From: Elusimicrobiota bacterium
GTDB lineage: Bacteria > Elusimicrobiota > Elusimicrobia > Elusimicrobiales > Elusimicrobiaceae
Assembly (NCBI GenBank): GCA_009778915.1
Contig: WRFH01000007.1
Coordinates: 1 to 64,000 of the forward strand
Direction of reading: 5' to 3'
Length of the DNA: 64,000 nucleotides
This document shows positions 17,677-27,117 of this stretch, one piece after another. The notes beneath the pieces are model-generated. The model was not told where the DNA came from. It was given only the letters and a program-made list of their open reading frames with translations, and searched no databases. Position numbers and translations under genes: made by a program. Positions within the stretch are counted from its first letter, which is position 1. Each line of letters begins with the position of its first letter.

Positions 17677-18498
17677 ATGAAAAATATTTTATTAATATCA
17701 TTAATCTATATATTATCCGGCGTTTGTGTTTATGCTGCCGATAACAATACTCCGGAATATTACATTAACCAATTTAATAGATATTTTTCTGAGAGCCGTA
17801 AAGAAAAAGTTACAGTCACAACCGAAAAAGACGGCGGTTCTCCGGTACCAGTAGGAACATACACTATACTACCTGCCGCGGCAGATGATAATTCTGATAG
17901 TTTGGCAATCGCGGACCCGAATACAAAAGAAATTGCCGGATATATGGTGTTTAAAGAAAATTTTAACACGGAATTATTTAAACAGGCTTTGGATTATATT
18001 GACAAAGGAATAAAAAATTTTCCTGACCGCTTGGATATGCGTTTTGGGAAGGCCAGCGCGTGCAGCGAAATAAAAGATACAAAATGCGTAAATGAGATAT
18101 TTTTGGAAACTCTTAAACGCTCGGTAAAAAATAAGAACCGCTGGCTTTGGACGGATAATAAACCGTTAGACGACGGAAAAAAACAAATGCTTACGTCTAT
18201 GCAAGATTATGTGCTGGCGTTTTACCATACGGAACTTGACGAAGCATTTAAAGAACTGTCGGAAAATATTTTAAAATATTATCCTGATAGCGTTGAAAGT
18301 CTTTCAAATTTAGGTATTTATTATTCTCTTCAGAAAGATTATGATAAAGGGCTTATATTTTTCCTTAAAGCGGAGAAATTAAATCCTAAGGATGAAATAG
18401 TTTTATCAAATATAGCAGAGGCTTATGATAAAAAAGGAGATGCACTAAAAGCAGATGAGTATCGTGCCAAACTTTTATCTCTGCAAAAAAAGGATTAA
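17677..18498 (+). CDS. Secreted TPR-repeat protein of unknown role inside the arg operon
   Basis: A 273-residue protein with a clear signal peptide (MKNILLISLIYILSGVCVYA). A poorly conserved middle contains two internal Cys. Tetratricopeptide-like helices occupy about residues 205-270, for example SNLGIYYSLQKDYDKGLIFF and SNIAEAYDKKGDALKADEY. The gene is noticeably more A/T-rich than the arg genes on both sides. It sits 12 nt after argF with a weak ribosome site. No arginine-related motif is visible, so it is probably a passenger inserted in the operon and located in the periplasm. Confidence 0.8.
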   Translation: MKNILLISLIYILSGVCVYAADNNTPEYYINQFNRYFSESRKEKVTVTTEKDGGSPVPVGTYTILPAAADDNSDSLAIADPNTKEIAGYMVFKENFNTELFKQALDYIDKGIKNFPDRLDMRFGKASACSEIKDTKCVNEIFLETLKRSVKNKNRWLWTDNKPLDDGKKQMLTSMQDYVLAFYHTELDEAFKELSENILKYYPDSVESLSNLGIYYSLQKDYDKGLIFFLKAEKLNPKDEIVLSNIAEAYDKKGDALKADEYRAKLLSLQKKD

Positions 18499-18520
18499 AT
18501 AACAGGAGATAGTAAATAAA

Positions 18521-19738
18521 ATGAGCGATATTAAGAAAATAGTTTTGGCGTATTCCGGCGGGCTGGACACTTCCGTCATGGTGTCGTGGCTTAAAGAAAC
18601 TTTTAACGCGGAAATTATATGCGTCTGCGGCGACGTCGGGCAAGGAGCGGAGACCATTGGCCTGGAAGAGCGTGCAAAAAAAACCGGCGCGAGCAAACTT
18701 TATCTGCCGGATTTGACAAAAGAATTTTTGGAAGATTACGTCTGGCCGACGATGAAAGCCGGCGCGGTTTATGAAAAAAAATATTTGCTGGGCACGTCTT
18801 TCGCGCGGCCGGTTATAGCCAAAGCGCTGGTTGATATTGCTTTAAAAGAAGGCGCGGACGCCGTTGCCCACGGCGCGACTGGCAAAGGCAATGACCAGGT
18901 GCGTTTTGAACTTACCGTTAAAGCGCTTGCACCGCACATCAAAATTATCGCTCCGTGGAGGGACCCGCGCTGGCCCATTAAATCCCGCGAAGATGCGATA
19001 AATTACGCTGAGAAACGCGGTATTCCTATACCAGTCAAGAAAAGTAATTCTTACAGCGCGGACCGCAATATCTGGCACATTTCGCACGAAGGGCTGGACC
19101 TTGAGGACCCGTGGAACGAACCTAAGGATGATTTGTTTGTTCTTTTAACGCCGCCGTCTAAAGCGCCGGATAAACCGGAGTACGTCGAGATAGAATTTGA
19201 AAAGGGTAATCCCGTCGGCCTCAACGGCAAAAAAATGGACGCGGTTTCTCTGATGAAAAAATTAAACGAAATCGGCGGCAGGAACGGCGTGGGAATAATG
19301 GACATGGTGGAAAACAGGCTCGTCGGTATGAAGTCCCGCGGCGTGTATGAAACCCCCGGCGGGGAAATACTTTATTACGCGCATACAGAACTTGAAACGC
19401 TTTGTCTGGACAGAATTACGCTCAATTTTAAACAGACCGTCGCGCTGAGATACAGCGAGCTTGTTTACGACGGTTTATGGTTCACGCCGCTGCGTGAAGC
19501 GCTGGATGCTTTTGTTAACAAAACGCAGGAAACGGTTACCGGCGTCGTGCGCGTTAAACTTTATAAAGGCAAAGTTTCTTCCGCCGGAGTTAAGAGCCCG
19601 TATTCTTTATATTCCGAGGAGTTTGCCACTTTCGGCCAAGACGCGGTTTACAATCAGGCAGACGCGACTGGATTTATAAACCTGTTCGGCCTGCCTCTGA
19701 AAGTGCGCGCGCTGTTGAAAGAAAAGCGCAAGAAATAG
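18521..19738 (+). CDS. argG: Argininosuccinate synthase
   Basis: A 405-residue ATP-dependent ligase joining citrulline and aspartate. The N-terminal PP-loop is [16 protein letters not shown], and [13 protein letters not shown] and APWRDPRW are family signatures. A good SD (AGGAGA) lies in the 22-nt spacer after the TPR gene, so it can be translated independently. argH follows after 16 nt. Confidence 0.96.
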   Translation: MSDIKKIVLAYSGGLDTSVMVSWLKETFNAEIICVCGDVGQGAETIGLEERAKKTGASKLYLPDLTKEFLEDYVWPTMKAGAVYEKKYLLGTSFARPVIAKALVDIALKEGADAVAHGATGKGNDQVRFELTVKALAPHIKIIAPWRDPRWPIKSREDAINYAEKRGIPIPVKKSNSYSADRNIWHISHEGLDLEDPWNEPKDDLFVLLTPPSKAPDKPEYVEIEFEKGNPVGLNGKKMDAVSLMKKLNEIGGRNGVGIMDMVENRLVGMKSRGVYETPGGEILYYAHTELETLCLDRITLNFKQTVALRYSELVYDGLWFTPLREALDAFVNKTQETVTGVVRVKLYKGKVSSAGVKSPYSLYSEEFATFGQDAVYNQADATGFINLFGLPLKVRALLKEKRKK

Positions 19739-19754
19739 TTTGGCGGAGTCAATT

Positions 19755-21143
19755 ATGTCTAAAAAAATGTGGGGCGGAAGGTTCGCTAAAGAAACGGATA
19801 AAATTATGGAGCAGTTTAACGCTTCCATAAATTTTGATAAGCGGCTTTACAAGCAGGATATCGCCGGCTCCATAGCGCACGCCAAAATGCTGGCCAAGTG
19901 CAAGATAATTTCCGAGGGGGACTCTAAAAAAATTATCGACGGACTGGTCGCGATACTCAAAGATATCGAGGCCGGCAAATTCCAGTTTTCCGCCGCGCTT
20001 GAGGATATTCATATGAATATTGAAAGCGAACTCGCGCGGCGTATTGGTCCCGCCGGAAGCCGCCTTCACACCGCCCGCAGCCGCAACGACCAGGTGGCGG
20101 TTGACACGCATTTGTATGTTAAGGAAACTTGCGCGGAAATCGCGGATTTACTGCGCGCGCTTATGACCGTCACGCTGAATTTCACGCAGAGAAATAAAGA
20201 CGTAATTATCCCCGGCATGACGCATTTACAGCACGCCCAGCCCATATTGCTGGCGCACCATTTTATGGCGTATTTTTGTATGTTTGAGAGGGATTTTGCC
20301 CGTCTGAAAGCGGCGTATAACACGGCGGACAACTGCCCGCTCGGCGCGGGAGCAATAGCCGGCACCACGCTGCCTATCGACCGTTTTTTTACCGCGAAAG
20401 AACTGGGCTTTAAAAATCTCTATTCCAATTCGTGCGACGCCGTTTCCGACAGGGATTATATTTTGGATTTCTTGAATTTCGCGGCCGCGCTAGCAATGCA
20501 CCTCAGCAGATTTTCGGAAGAACTTATAATCTGGTCCAGCAGTGAATTCGGTTTTGTGGAAATTGACGACGCTTACGCGACAGGTTCCTCAATGATGCCG
20601 CAGAAGAAAAACCCTGACGCCGCTGAACTTACGAGAGGGAAAACCGGACGCATTTACGGCCATTTGCTCGGCCTGCTTACCACGCTCAAATCTCTGCCGC
20701 TTACATATAACAAAGATATGCAGGAAGACAAAGAAGGTCTGTTTGACGCGGCGGACAATATCAAATTAATTTTGCAGGTTTTTGCCGGCATGCTCGCGAC
20801 GCTTAAAGTAAAACCTGCCGGCATAGCGCGCAGTTTTAAGACGGATTATTCCAACGCGACTGACATGGCGGACTGGCTGGTGCGGCGCGGCGTGCCCTTC
20901 CGCGACGCGCATGAAATCAGCGGCCGCGCGGTGGCCTTTGCGATTTCCGAAAACAAAAATCTGCAAAATTTAACTCTGCCGCAGCTGCAAAAAATAAGCG
21001 CTCATTTTAAAGCGGACATTTTTAAAGCGTTAGATTTAGAAACCTGCGTAAACGCGAGAAACTCCTACGGCGGCACCAGCAAAAAACAGGTAGATATGCA
21101 GCTAAAGCGCGCAACGACAGTTTTGAAAAAACTGAAATTATAA
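19755..21143 (+). CDS. argH: Argininosuccinate lyase
   Basis: A 462-residue member of the fumarase/aspartase superfamily that releases arginine and fumarate. The signature GSSMMPQKKNPD holds the catalytic serine loop, and HTARSRNDQVAVD is near residue 110. I chose ATG 19755 (MSKKMWGGRF), with GGAG 6 nt upstream, over a TTG at 19740. Last gene of the arg operon, followed by a strong terminator. Confidence 0.96.
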   Translation: MSKKMWGGRFAKETDKIMEQFNASINFDKRLYKQDIAGSIAHAKMLAKCKIISEGDSKKIIDGLVAILKDIEAGKFQFSAALEDIHMNIESELARRIGPAGSRLHTARSRNDQVAVDTHLYVKETCAEIADLLRALMTVTLNFTQRNKDVIIPGMTHLQHAQPILLAHHFMAYFCMFERDFARLKAAYNTADNCPLGAGAIAGTTLPIDRFFTAKELGFKNLYSNSCDAVSDRDYILDFLNFAAALAMHLSRFSEELIIWSSSEFGFVEIDDAYATGSSMMPQKKNPDAAELTRGKTGRIYGHLLGLLTTLKSLPLTYNKDMQEDKEGLFDAADNIKLILQVFAGMLATLKVKPAGIARSFKTDYSNATDMADWLVRRGVPFRDAHEISGRAVAFAISENKNLQNLTLPQLQKISAHFKADIFKALDLETCVNARNSYGGTSKKQVDMQLKRATTVLKKLKL

Positions 21144-21158
21144 AGATTAGATATTTTA

Positions 21159-21193
21159 CGGCGCCCTCTCGACACTAGAGGGCGCCGTTTTTT
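21159..21193. terminator. Terminator after argH, probably bidirectional
   Basis: A perfect 11-bp stem (CGGCGCCCTCT with its complement) has a 7-nt loop and is followed by six T on the plus strand. It lies between convergent genes and has A/T-rich flanks on both sides. Confidence 0.9.
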
Positions 21194-22107
21194 ATTTGAT
21201 GTTTGCCTTTACTGTTTTAGAAGAAGATGATCCGCTCTTTTTCTGATATTTTACATCGAATTCGAGTTCCGGCACGCCATAACATTTTTTATAATTATCA
21301 TGGATATTGGGATTATCGCTGTGGCGGCTGCAAGCCAACTGTATTTTATAAGTGCCCGGTAAAAGAACCCAGGCCTTTGCCCTGCGGGGTATCATAAAGT
21401 ACGGCGCCAAGCGGCGGGTCATTCCTAAAAACAAGCCCGTCTCTGTCTGCCATCGGCTCGCCGGCATTCGTAAAAATAATCCTGTTGTCACTGTCGCTCT
21501 TAGGGAAAATATATTGCAGTTCTTTTGCACTGTTTGAATTTCCACCGCAAGGGGTTTGGATAACTAAATAAAGGCTATTTATATTGCTAGGAGTGTAAAA
21601 GTTACAACCCTGTTTTTCAATAGCGGTGCCGTCAGAATCAACTTTAGGATAGCGGGCGTAAAAGGAAAGTGGCGTCTGATTTTCAAAAATACCGTCATCA
21701 GGATCTATTGTAACAACATAGGGGGGCTTCGTTGTCCAGTAAAATGCGGCATCAGGGTCTGAGACAGGCTGAGATGGTGCCGGTGTTTCCGCGGTAGAAC
21801 TGGAGGTTGTTGCCCCATGGGAATCAGGTGTTGTCTGGTGAGGAACGGTATATGCGGCTACTGCGACTTTTTTTGAGCTACTGCTTGAGGGAACACCGCT
21901 GGTGTTGTTCAACGTATTAGGAATGGACGTTAGAGAGGTAACGGCAGTAAGATTGCCGGAGCTTATTAGGCCGCCGGCCGGTTGTGTTACAGCAATTACT
22001 TGGGCTGCCTCTTGCTTGTTTGTTCCATTTTTTATGGGTACGGCAAAAAGGGTGCTGTAAATAAATGCCAACGCCAAAGTTAAAGTTAACGCTTTCACAT
22101 TTTTCAT
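21192..22107 (-). pseudogene. Secreted protein of unknown function, apparently frameshifted
   Basis: The frame from ATG 22107 (SD GAGGG) gives a signal peptide (MKNVKALTLTLALAFIYSTL), a Ser/Thr/Pro-rich linker and a folded part, then stops at 21346 after DTPQGKGLGSF. A second frame offset by one base continues from the same place with AWVLLPGTYKIQLACS and runs to 21192. Skipping one G at about 21372-21376 (in AAAGGCC) joins them as DTPQGKAWVLLPGTYKIQL, giving roughly 305 residues. It may be a real inactivation, an assembly error or a programmed shift. The C-terminal part has paired Cys. No family recognised. Confidence 0.65.
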
Positions 22108-22227
22108 AATTTCCCTCGCTTTTCATTAAACATCAACTTATAATATATATGCGAAGGAGGGGTTTGTCAACGGAAGAGCCGAATATTAAAAATGTTCCTA
22201 TAACTTAACCTTTTTTAATTATGATAA

Positions 22228-24144
22228 TTAATTAAAATATTTTTTGAAGTCGTTTATAAAGCGGTCGCCTCTGGCGGATATGTAGTCCTTCAAGGATTTT
22301 TTATAGTAGGCCGCGTTTTTGTCGGCGCCGTTTTTCAGCAGGATTTGGGCTGGCTCGGTAAAAATGTTACGTTGGACGGTGTAGATTACGGCGGGGACGC
22401 CGTCTATCAGAGTGTTTACGTCAAAACCGGTTTTTATCAGATTTTCTACTTTGTTGCCGTTGCCGGTTGTCAGGATTGAGCGGATAACATGCGCAGGGTC
22501 AGGTGTCTCGTCGGTAATTCCGTATTTTTTAAATAGTTCCGCTATTTGGTCCCGGTGACATTGCACGACGAACGGATAGGGCAGGCGGTCCAAAGAATTA
22601 GGAATGTCGGCGCGCGCGCCGTTTTTCAGCAGAATTTCTATAACTTCCAAATCGGTAAAATCTTGCACCGCTAACATGAGCGGCGTGTCATAACGCGCGT
22701 AATCCGGCGCGTCGATGTCCGCGCCTTTTTCCAGTAAAAATTCCAGCGCCGCCGGGCTTTTGTTTATGACGGCAAAGTGCAGCGCGGTTTTGCCTTCTTT
22801 GGCGGAGCGTTCGTTTATATCCGCGCCGGCATTTAAACATAATTCAAGAACCTCGGGCTCTATTTTAGACGGGCCGGAAATATTTTCTTTCATCGCCGCG
22901 CGGAGGAAAGCAGACTGGCCTTTCGCGTCCCGCTCGTCGTAAGAAGAGCCGTTTTCCAAAAGATGTTTTATGATTTCAAGATTGCCGTATTTCGCGGCTT
23001 CAAGCAGCGTGGTAACGCCGTTCTCGTCGGTCTGTTTAACGTTTGCGCCGTATTTTATGAAGGCTTTGACCGTTTCCAAATCATCGTTACGCATTATGAC
23101 GTTGAAAAGCGGCGTCTGGTAATCGATATAATTCGGGTTCGCGCCGTTTTCAAGCTCGGCCAAAATTTGCTGCGCGGTGCCTCTGTAACAAAGGTCTCTG
23201 AATTCTTCGTCGCTGACGCGGCTGGTTTTAGCGCCTTTTGATTTAAGCAGGTCTATTATCTGCTGCTGTTCCGACTTGTTTTGATAGCCGCGGCCGTTGG
23301 CTGCTTTTGTAAGCGCGTCTTCGTTATAATAATCTTTTAAAGTCGTGTCCGCGCCTTTGTCAAGGAGAAGTTCTATAATCTGTTTCGGGCGGCCGCCGTC
23401 GAGCGCGGCGTGCAGCGCGGTTCTTGAATACGCGCCGGTTTCGTTAATGCCGGCGCCGGCGTTAAGGAAAACTTCGAGCAAATCCGGGAAATCGGTTCTG
23501 TTTGTCCAGTAGACAAAAGGTGTGTCGCCGGTTTTATTTTTCCTTTTAATGTCCGCGTCGGCGGCGATTAAGTCTCGCGCCGCGTCAATACTTTGGGCTT
23601 CATGGCCGCGTATGTGGAAAAGCGCGTTTTGGTTTTGTTTGTCCCGAGCGTTTACGTCGACGCCGTGTTTTAACAGCCATCGCGCGGCGGCCAAATTTCC
23701 CGATGACACGGCGTGCATCAAAGGCGTGCGGCCGTCGTCGTCTTTTTCCGACAGAAAAGAGCCGGCGCCCAAAATATCCAAAATTTCACCGGTTATGTTT
23801 TGGACGGCTTGCATATACGTAGTGACGCCGGATTTGCCTTTTGACGACGGCGCCGCGCCGGCGGCAAGCAGCGCTTTAATAATTTCAGGGTGTTTGGAGG
23901 AGAGGGAATAATACAGCGCGTCATAACCTTCATTGTCTTTTATTTTGACGTCCGCGTTTTTTTGAAGTAGCAAATTAAGCGAAAATATTTTGCCGTTTTG
24001 CGCGGCAAGCATAAGGGCGGTGCGGCCGCGGTTGTCCTGCGCGTTAATATTTTCCCCGGCGGAAAGCAGAAGTTCTACGGTTTCGCGGTTTTCTTCAAGA
24101 ACCGCCTGCATCAGCGGCGTGGTCCCAAAGTAGTCCGCGCTCAT
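22228..24144 (-). CDS. Long ankyrin-repeat protein
   Basis: A 638-residue protein with no signal peptide, built from roughly 16 ankyrin repeats of about 33 residues (G-TPLMxAVxxxNxExVxxLLxxGAxIN pattern). Ankyrin arrays are protein-binding solenoids. Near residues 310-330 the array is interrupted by a charged segment, and the last repeats are degenerate. The ATG overlaps the stop of the upstream ankyrin gene (ATGA), making it the last gene of a four-gene coupled operon. The target is unknown. Confidence 0.88.
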   Translation of the reverse strand: MSADYFGTTPLMQAVLEENRETVELLLSAGENINAQDNRGRTALMLAAQNGKIFSLNLLLQKNADVKIKDNEGYDALYYSLSSKHPEIIKALLAAGAAPSSKGKSGVTTYMQAVQNITGEILDILGAGSFLSEKDDDGRTPLMHAVSSGNLAAARWLLKHGVDVNARDKQNQNALFHIRGHEAQSIDAARDLIAADADIKRKNKTGDTPFVYWTNRTDFPDLLEVFLNAGAGINETGAYSRTALHAALDGGRPKQIIELLLDKGADTTLKDYYNEDALTKAANGRGYQNKSEQQQIIDLLKSKGAKTSRVSDEEFRDLCYRGTAQQILAELENGANPNYIDYQTPLFNVIMRNDDLETVKAFIKYGANVKQTDENGVTTLLEAAKYGNLEIIKHLLENGSSYDERDAKGQSAFLRAAMKENISGPSKIEPEVLELCLNAGADINERSAKEGKTALHFAVINKSPAALEFLLEKGADIDAPDYARYDTPLMLAVQDFTDLEVIEILLKNGARADIPNSLDRLPYPFVVQCHRDQIAELFKKYGITDETPDPAHVIRSILTTGNGNKVENLIKTGFDVNTLIDGVPAVIYTVQRNIFTEPAQILLKNGADKNAAYYKKSLKDYISARGDRFINDFKKYFN

Positions 24145-24938
24145 TTTTTACTTCCGAGAGCTGCTAGTATTTTGATTACGTTCGCATCCGCCTTATGGTA
24201 AATGGCGTACATAAGCGCGTTGCGGCCGTTGTTGTCTTTGACGGACAGAGACGCTCCCGCGGCTATTAAAATTTTTATTATGTCTATGTTTGACGCGCTG
24301 TGCGCGAGGGCCAGCATAAGCGCGGTTTCCCCGTCGTTATTTCGCAGGTTAAGGTCAGTGCCGGCGTTGATAATCGCTTCCACCGCTTTTAAATTTTTCG
24401 CGCGTACGACGTACATTAACGGGGACCAGCCCTGATTGTCCAGGTGGCTTGAGTCCGCTTTGGCATTCAGCAGCGTTTGTATTACTTCAAGCCCGCTGTT
24501 AGAGGAACAGGCGTACATAAGCGGGCTGACTCCGTCATTATTAATAATGTTGGGATTAGCGCCGGCGGCTAAAAGTTTTGGCAGCAGGCGCGGCGTTTCC
24601 ATGCCGCTTACGGCGTACATCAGCGCGGTGTTGCCGCGGTTGTCTTTAATATTAAGGTTCGCGTTGCCAGAAATAAGAGCGTCCAAAATAGCGTCCGACG
24701 CGCCGTTTTGCACGGCTAACATAAAGGCGGTCTGCCCTGCGTCGTTCTGCGCGTTTATTTCGCTTCCGGCCGTGGCAAGAGCCTGCACTGTTTCCGTATT
24801 TTCTTCTTTGACGGCTATCATCAGCGGCGTCATGCCCTGTTTGTCGCGTGAAGTAACGGACTCGTCCGCGTTGTTTATGATATTGTCCATCTGCTTTAAA
24901 AGGTCAGCGTTTATTTTGGGTTTATTTTCTTCAGTCAT
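24141..24938 (-). CDS. Ankyrin-repeat protein
   Basis: A 265-residue protein: about 35 charged N-terminal residues, then seven ankyrin repeats reaching the C-terminus (for example GNTALMYAVSGMETPRLLPK). No signal peptide, so cytosolic. I chose ATG 24938 (MTEENKPKIN), which overlaps the upstream stop as ATGA and has GGAG 9 nt ahead; ATG 24950 would add four residues. It is probably a paralogue of the next, longer ankyrin gene, since their first repeats are alike. Confidence 0.88.
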   Translation of the reverse strand: MTEENKPKINADLLKQMDNIINNADESVTSRDKQGMTPLMIAVKEENTETVQALATAGSEINAQNDAGQTAFMLAVQNGASDAILDALISGNANLNIKDNRGNTALMYAVSGMETPRLLPKLLAAGANPNIINNDGVSPLMYACSSNSGLEVIQTLLNAKADSSHLDNQGWSPLMYVVRAKNLKAVEAIINAGTDLNLRNNDGETALMLALAHSASNIDIIKILIAAGASLSVKDNNGRNALMYAIYHKADANVIKILAALGSKK

Positions 24939-25273
24939 TTTACGCTCCATAGGCCGGACATATTTTGTTTTGGGACTTCGTTAATTATAAGCGCCGCATC
25001 CCGCAGTTTAACCTGCGCGCCGGCGGCTAAATTTTTGAGGATAAACATCGAAAGCTGTTGCTTTTCCGTAGCGCCGTACTGCTGCGGCAGCGTGACACTT
25101 ATTATCAGCAGCGCGTCCGGCCCGCCCTCGGTAATGCCGCTCGTTATAATCACGTCTTCTTTTTTTATTCCCAGCGCATCGGCACAGGCGTTTATCAGTC
25201 CGTCGTAAACGGCGGTCCGGTTGCTTGCCATATAAGGATTTTGCGCGCTTGTTTTTATTTCAATCCAAATCAT
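24935..25273 (-). CDS. Small tautomerase-like protein of unknown function
   Basis: A 112-residue protein of alternating strand-helix pattern. RTAVYDGLINACADALGI resembles the helix of 4-oxalocrotonate tautomerase-like proteins, and IINEVPKQNMSGLW resembles their C-terminal strand. The catalytic Pro-1 is absent (MIWIEIK), so if it is related it is probably not a classical tautomerase. Its ATG overlaps the DUF1266 stop (TAATG). Confidence 0.5.
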   Translation of the reverse strand: MIWIEIKTSAQNPYMASNRTAVYDGLINACADALGIKKEDVIITSGITEGGPDALLIISVTLPQQYGATEKQQLSMFILKNLAAGAQVKLRDAALIINEVPKQNMSGLWSVK

Positions 25274-26193
25274 TAGAATTTGACGTCCATATCAAAAGGC
25301 AGCGTTACCCACGGGCTGTCTTTCTCGGTCAGTAACTGCTTCATGCCTTCTTTCATTTCTTCAAACTGTTCCAGCCCGCCCCAGACGGCGCGGCCGAATT
25401 GGTAACCGATGGAAACGTCTTTCCACGACGAATAATTCTTTTTTACTTCTTTCGCCGCGGCTCTTATATATTTGAGCGCTTCTTCCCGTTTAAGAATTCC
25501 GGCGTCAAAAGCCAGGCGGGAAATATTGATAAGCCGGCCCAAATCCCATATAAACATATCCGGTGCTTTTTTGCCTTTTATCAATTTCGCCGCGGAAAAA
25601 GCTTCAAGCGCTTCTTTTAAATTTGCTGCTTCTTCTTCGTAATCTTTTACGTTTTTACCTTCGGCGAACTGGTTATAAATTTTGGAATGGCGGCCTTTTA
25701 AAAGGCTTTCGGCCATTTCAATAAAACCGGCTTTGTTCTCTATGCCCCAGTCGTTGGCAAGAACCGAAACGGCGGTTTCTTTGTCAGCGCCTGTCGTTAG
25801 GTCGTTAATAATGTCCGCGCGCAGATGTATAAGGTCCGCGCCGCAGGCGACGGCCCATTGGTCATTTTTATCCAAACTTGACGGTTTAGAAAATTCAAAA
25901 TAGCTGTTCATGTCAATGCCGGCGATATTTGCCTGCATTTGCAAGGCTGACACGGCCCCGGACATCATGTCCTGCATGCCGGGCTGCCGGTACATTTTCG
26001 CCGCGACGGAGTCTGAGTTTGTCGTTTTTAACCCCTGGATATCCTCTTGTAATCTCGCATTCACGGCGGGCGCCATTTTTGCGGCGGTTTCCAAGGCGGC
26101 TTTTTGGGCTTTAATCGTGTCTTCTATCTGCTTGTCCGTCATACCGCTGGCTTTCAGCGTCTGTCTTAACATCTCATAATAGGCATCGTTCAT
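25273..26193 (-). CDS. DUF1266-domain protein
   Basis: A 306-residue cytosolic protein. The C-terminal half fits DUF1266: WGIENKAGFIEMAESLL, then WDLGRLINISRLAFDAGI and a following Trp-containing helix. The N-terminal 100 residues are helical, start with a possible UBA-like stretch (GMTDKQIEDTIKAQ) and are Met/Gln-rich. The biochemical role of the domain is not known. I chose ATG 26193, because the GGAG ribosome site abuts the earlier ATG at 26199. First gene of the coupled operon with the tautomerase-like and two ankyrin genes. Confidence 0.75.
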   Translation of the reverse strand: MNDAYYEMLRQTLKASGMTDKQIEDTIKAQKAALETAAKMAPAVNARLQEDIQGLKTTNSDSVAAKMYRQPGMQDMMSGAVSALQMQANIAGIDMNSYFEFSKPSSLDKNDQWAVACGADLIHLRADIINDLTTGADKETAVSVLANDWGIENKAGFIEMAESLLKGRHSKIYNQFAEGKNVKDYEEEAANLKEALEAFSAAKLIKGKKAPDMFIWDLGRLINISRLAFDAGILKREEALKYIRAAAKEVKKNYSSWKDVSIGYQFGRAVWGGLEQFEEMKEGMKQLLTEKDSPWVTLPFDMDVKF

Positions 26194-26211
26194 AAGCATC
26201 TCCTTTTATAC

Positions 26212-26239
26212 ATTATAAACTATTTTAGTCTTATATCAA
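26212..26239 (-). promoter_or_regulatory. Near-consensus sigma-70 promoter of the DUF1266/ankyrin operon
   Basis: On the minus strand TTGATA and TATAAT are separated by 16 nt, 18 nt before the start codon. The -35 begins 2 nt after the upstream ompA-like gene's terminator, so the operon is insulated from read-through. Confidence 0.75.
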
Positions 26240-26240
26240 T

Positions 26241-26273
26241 AAAAATCCCCCGGCGTAAGGCCGGGGGATTTTT
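26241..26273 (-). terminator. Terminator of the OmpA-like gene
   Basis: A 13-bp stem (AAAAATCCCCCGG with its complement) has a short loop. On the minus strand it ends in a T run. Confidence 0.9.
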
Positions 26274-26283
26274 TATCTAAAAT

Positions 26284-27096
26284 TTATTTTACAAGAATAT
26301 CTACGCGGCGGTTTTTGGCGCGTCCGGCGGCGGTGGAGTTTGTCGCTATGGGGTATTGGGAGCCGTAGCCTTTATAAGTTATTTTTTCACGCGGGATATT
26401 GTTTGCCGCCAAGAAATCCGCCACGGCCTGCGCGCGGTTTTGTGAAAGAGTAAGATTATCCTGCTCGTCGCCGGAAGAATCCGTATTTCCGCCGATGTAT
26501 ATCATTTTGTACTTCTTATTTTTTAAACCCGCGACAAACGCCGTCAATTCTCTTTTCGCTGCGGGCGTCAGTTCCGCGGAGGCATATTTAAATGATGTTC
26601 CTTTCTGCCCGAGCGTAAAATTTTTGTAAGACTGTGTTTGTTTTGCCGTCGTCACGGTCTGCGTTGTACCGCTCTGCGGCGCTATGCGTATCGGCGGTAC
26701 GACGGGACGGGAAACCGTTTCTTGGTCTTGCGCGTCCTGTAATTGATTAGTGCCTTCAACCTGTACGTCAATAGATGGCCCGGAGGAGGAATCCGTCGTC
26801 GGCGCAATATGTATAGGCGACACTGTTGGCCGCGGGCCGCTGGTGTCTCCCACAACTATTTCAGCTTGTGCGGCAGGGGCGGCAGCGGCTGGAGCCGGGG
26901 CGGTAGCTGCGATGGCTGGAGCGGGGGGAGCGGTTATGTCCAAATCTTCCACGTTAACCGGCGCGGTCTGGACCGGCGGCATTTCTGATATTACCGACGG
27001 CGTGCCCAATACAATTCTATCGTCTTTGTTTTGAGACGCGCACGCGGCCGTTAAAAAGCACGCCGCGCAAACGCTAAATATCTTAAATTCTTTCAT
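26284..27096 (-). CDS. OmpA-family (Pal-like) peptidoglycan-binding lipoprotein
   Basis: A 270-residue protein. The N-terminus is a signal peptide with a lipobox-like LTAACASQ (lipid on Cys 19). An Ala/Pro-rich linker spans about residues 40-150. The C-terminal OmpA domain contains GGNTDSSGDEQDNLTLSQ and the NRAQAV ... AAGRAKNRRVDI signature, which binds diaminopimelate peptides of peptidoglycan. It probably tethers the outer membrane to the wall. No SD is present; TATTAT lies 6 nt before the ATG, so it may have its own leaderless transcript in addition to read-through from pbpC (gap 21 nt). Confidence 0.9.
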   Translation of the reverse strand: MKEFKIFSVCAACFLTAACASQNKDDRIVLGTPSVISEMPPVQTAPVNVEDLDITAPPAPAIAATAPAPAAAAPAAQAEIVVGDTSGPRPTVSPIHIAPTTDSSSGPSIDVQVEGTNQLQDAQDQETVSRPVVPPIRIAPQSGTTQTVTTAKQTQSYKNFTLGQKGTSFKYASAELTPAAKRELTAFVAGLKNKKYKMIYIGGNTDSSGDEQDNLTLSQNRAQAVADFLAANNIPREKITYKGYGSQYPIATNSTAAGRAKNRRVDILVK

Positions 27097-27102
27097 ATAC
27101 CA

Positions 27103-27108
27103 ATAATA
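27103..27108 (-). promoter_or_regulatory. Candidate -10 of leaderless OmpA-like gene
   Basis: TATTAT on the minus strand ends exactly 6 nt before the ATG at 27096, within the short pbpC-ompA gap. No SD is seen. Confidence 0.4.
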
Positions 27109-27117
27109 TACAATTTT

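Noticed and set aside
22228-26193. Calling the ankyrin cassette a toxin-immunity system
   Set aside because: No secretion signal, toxin domain or Rhs/T6SS gene is present nearby, so the assignment has no direct support.
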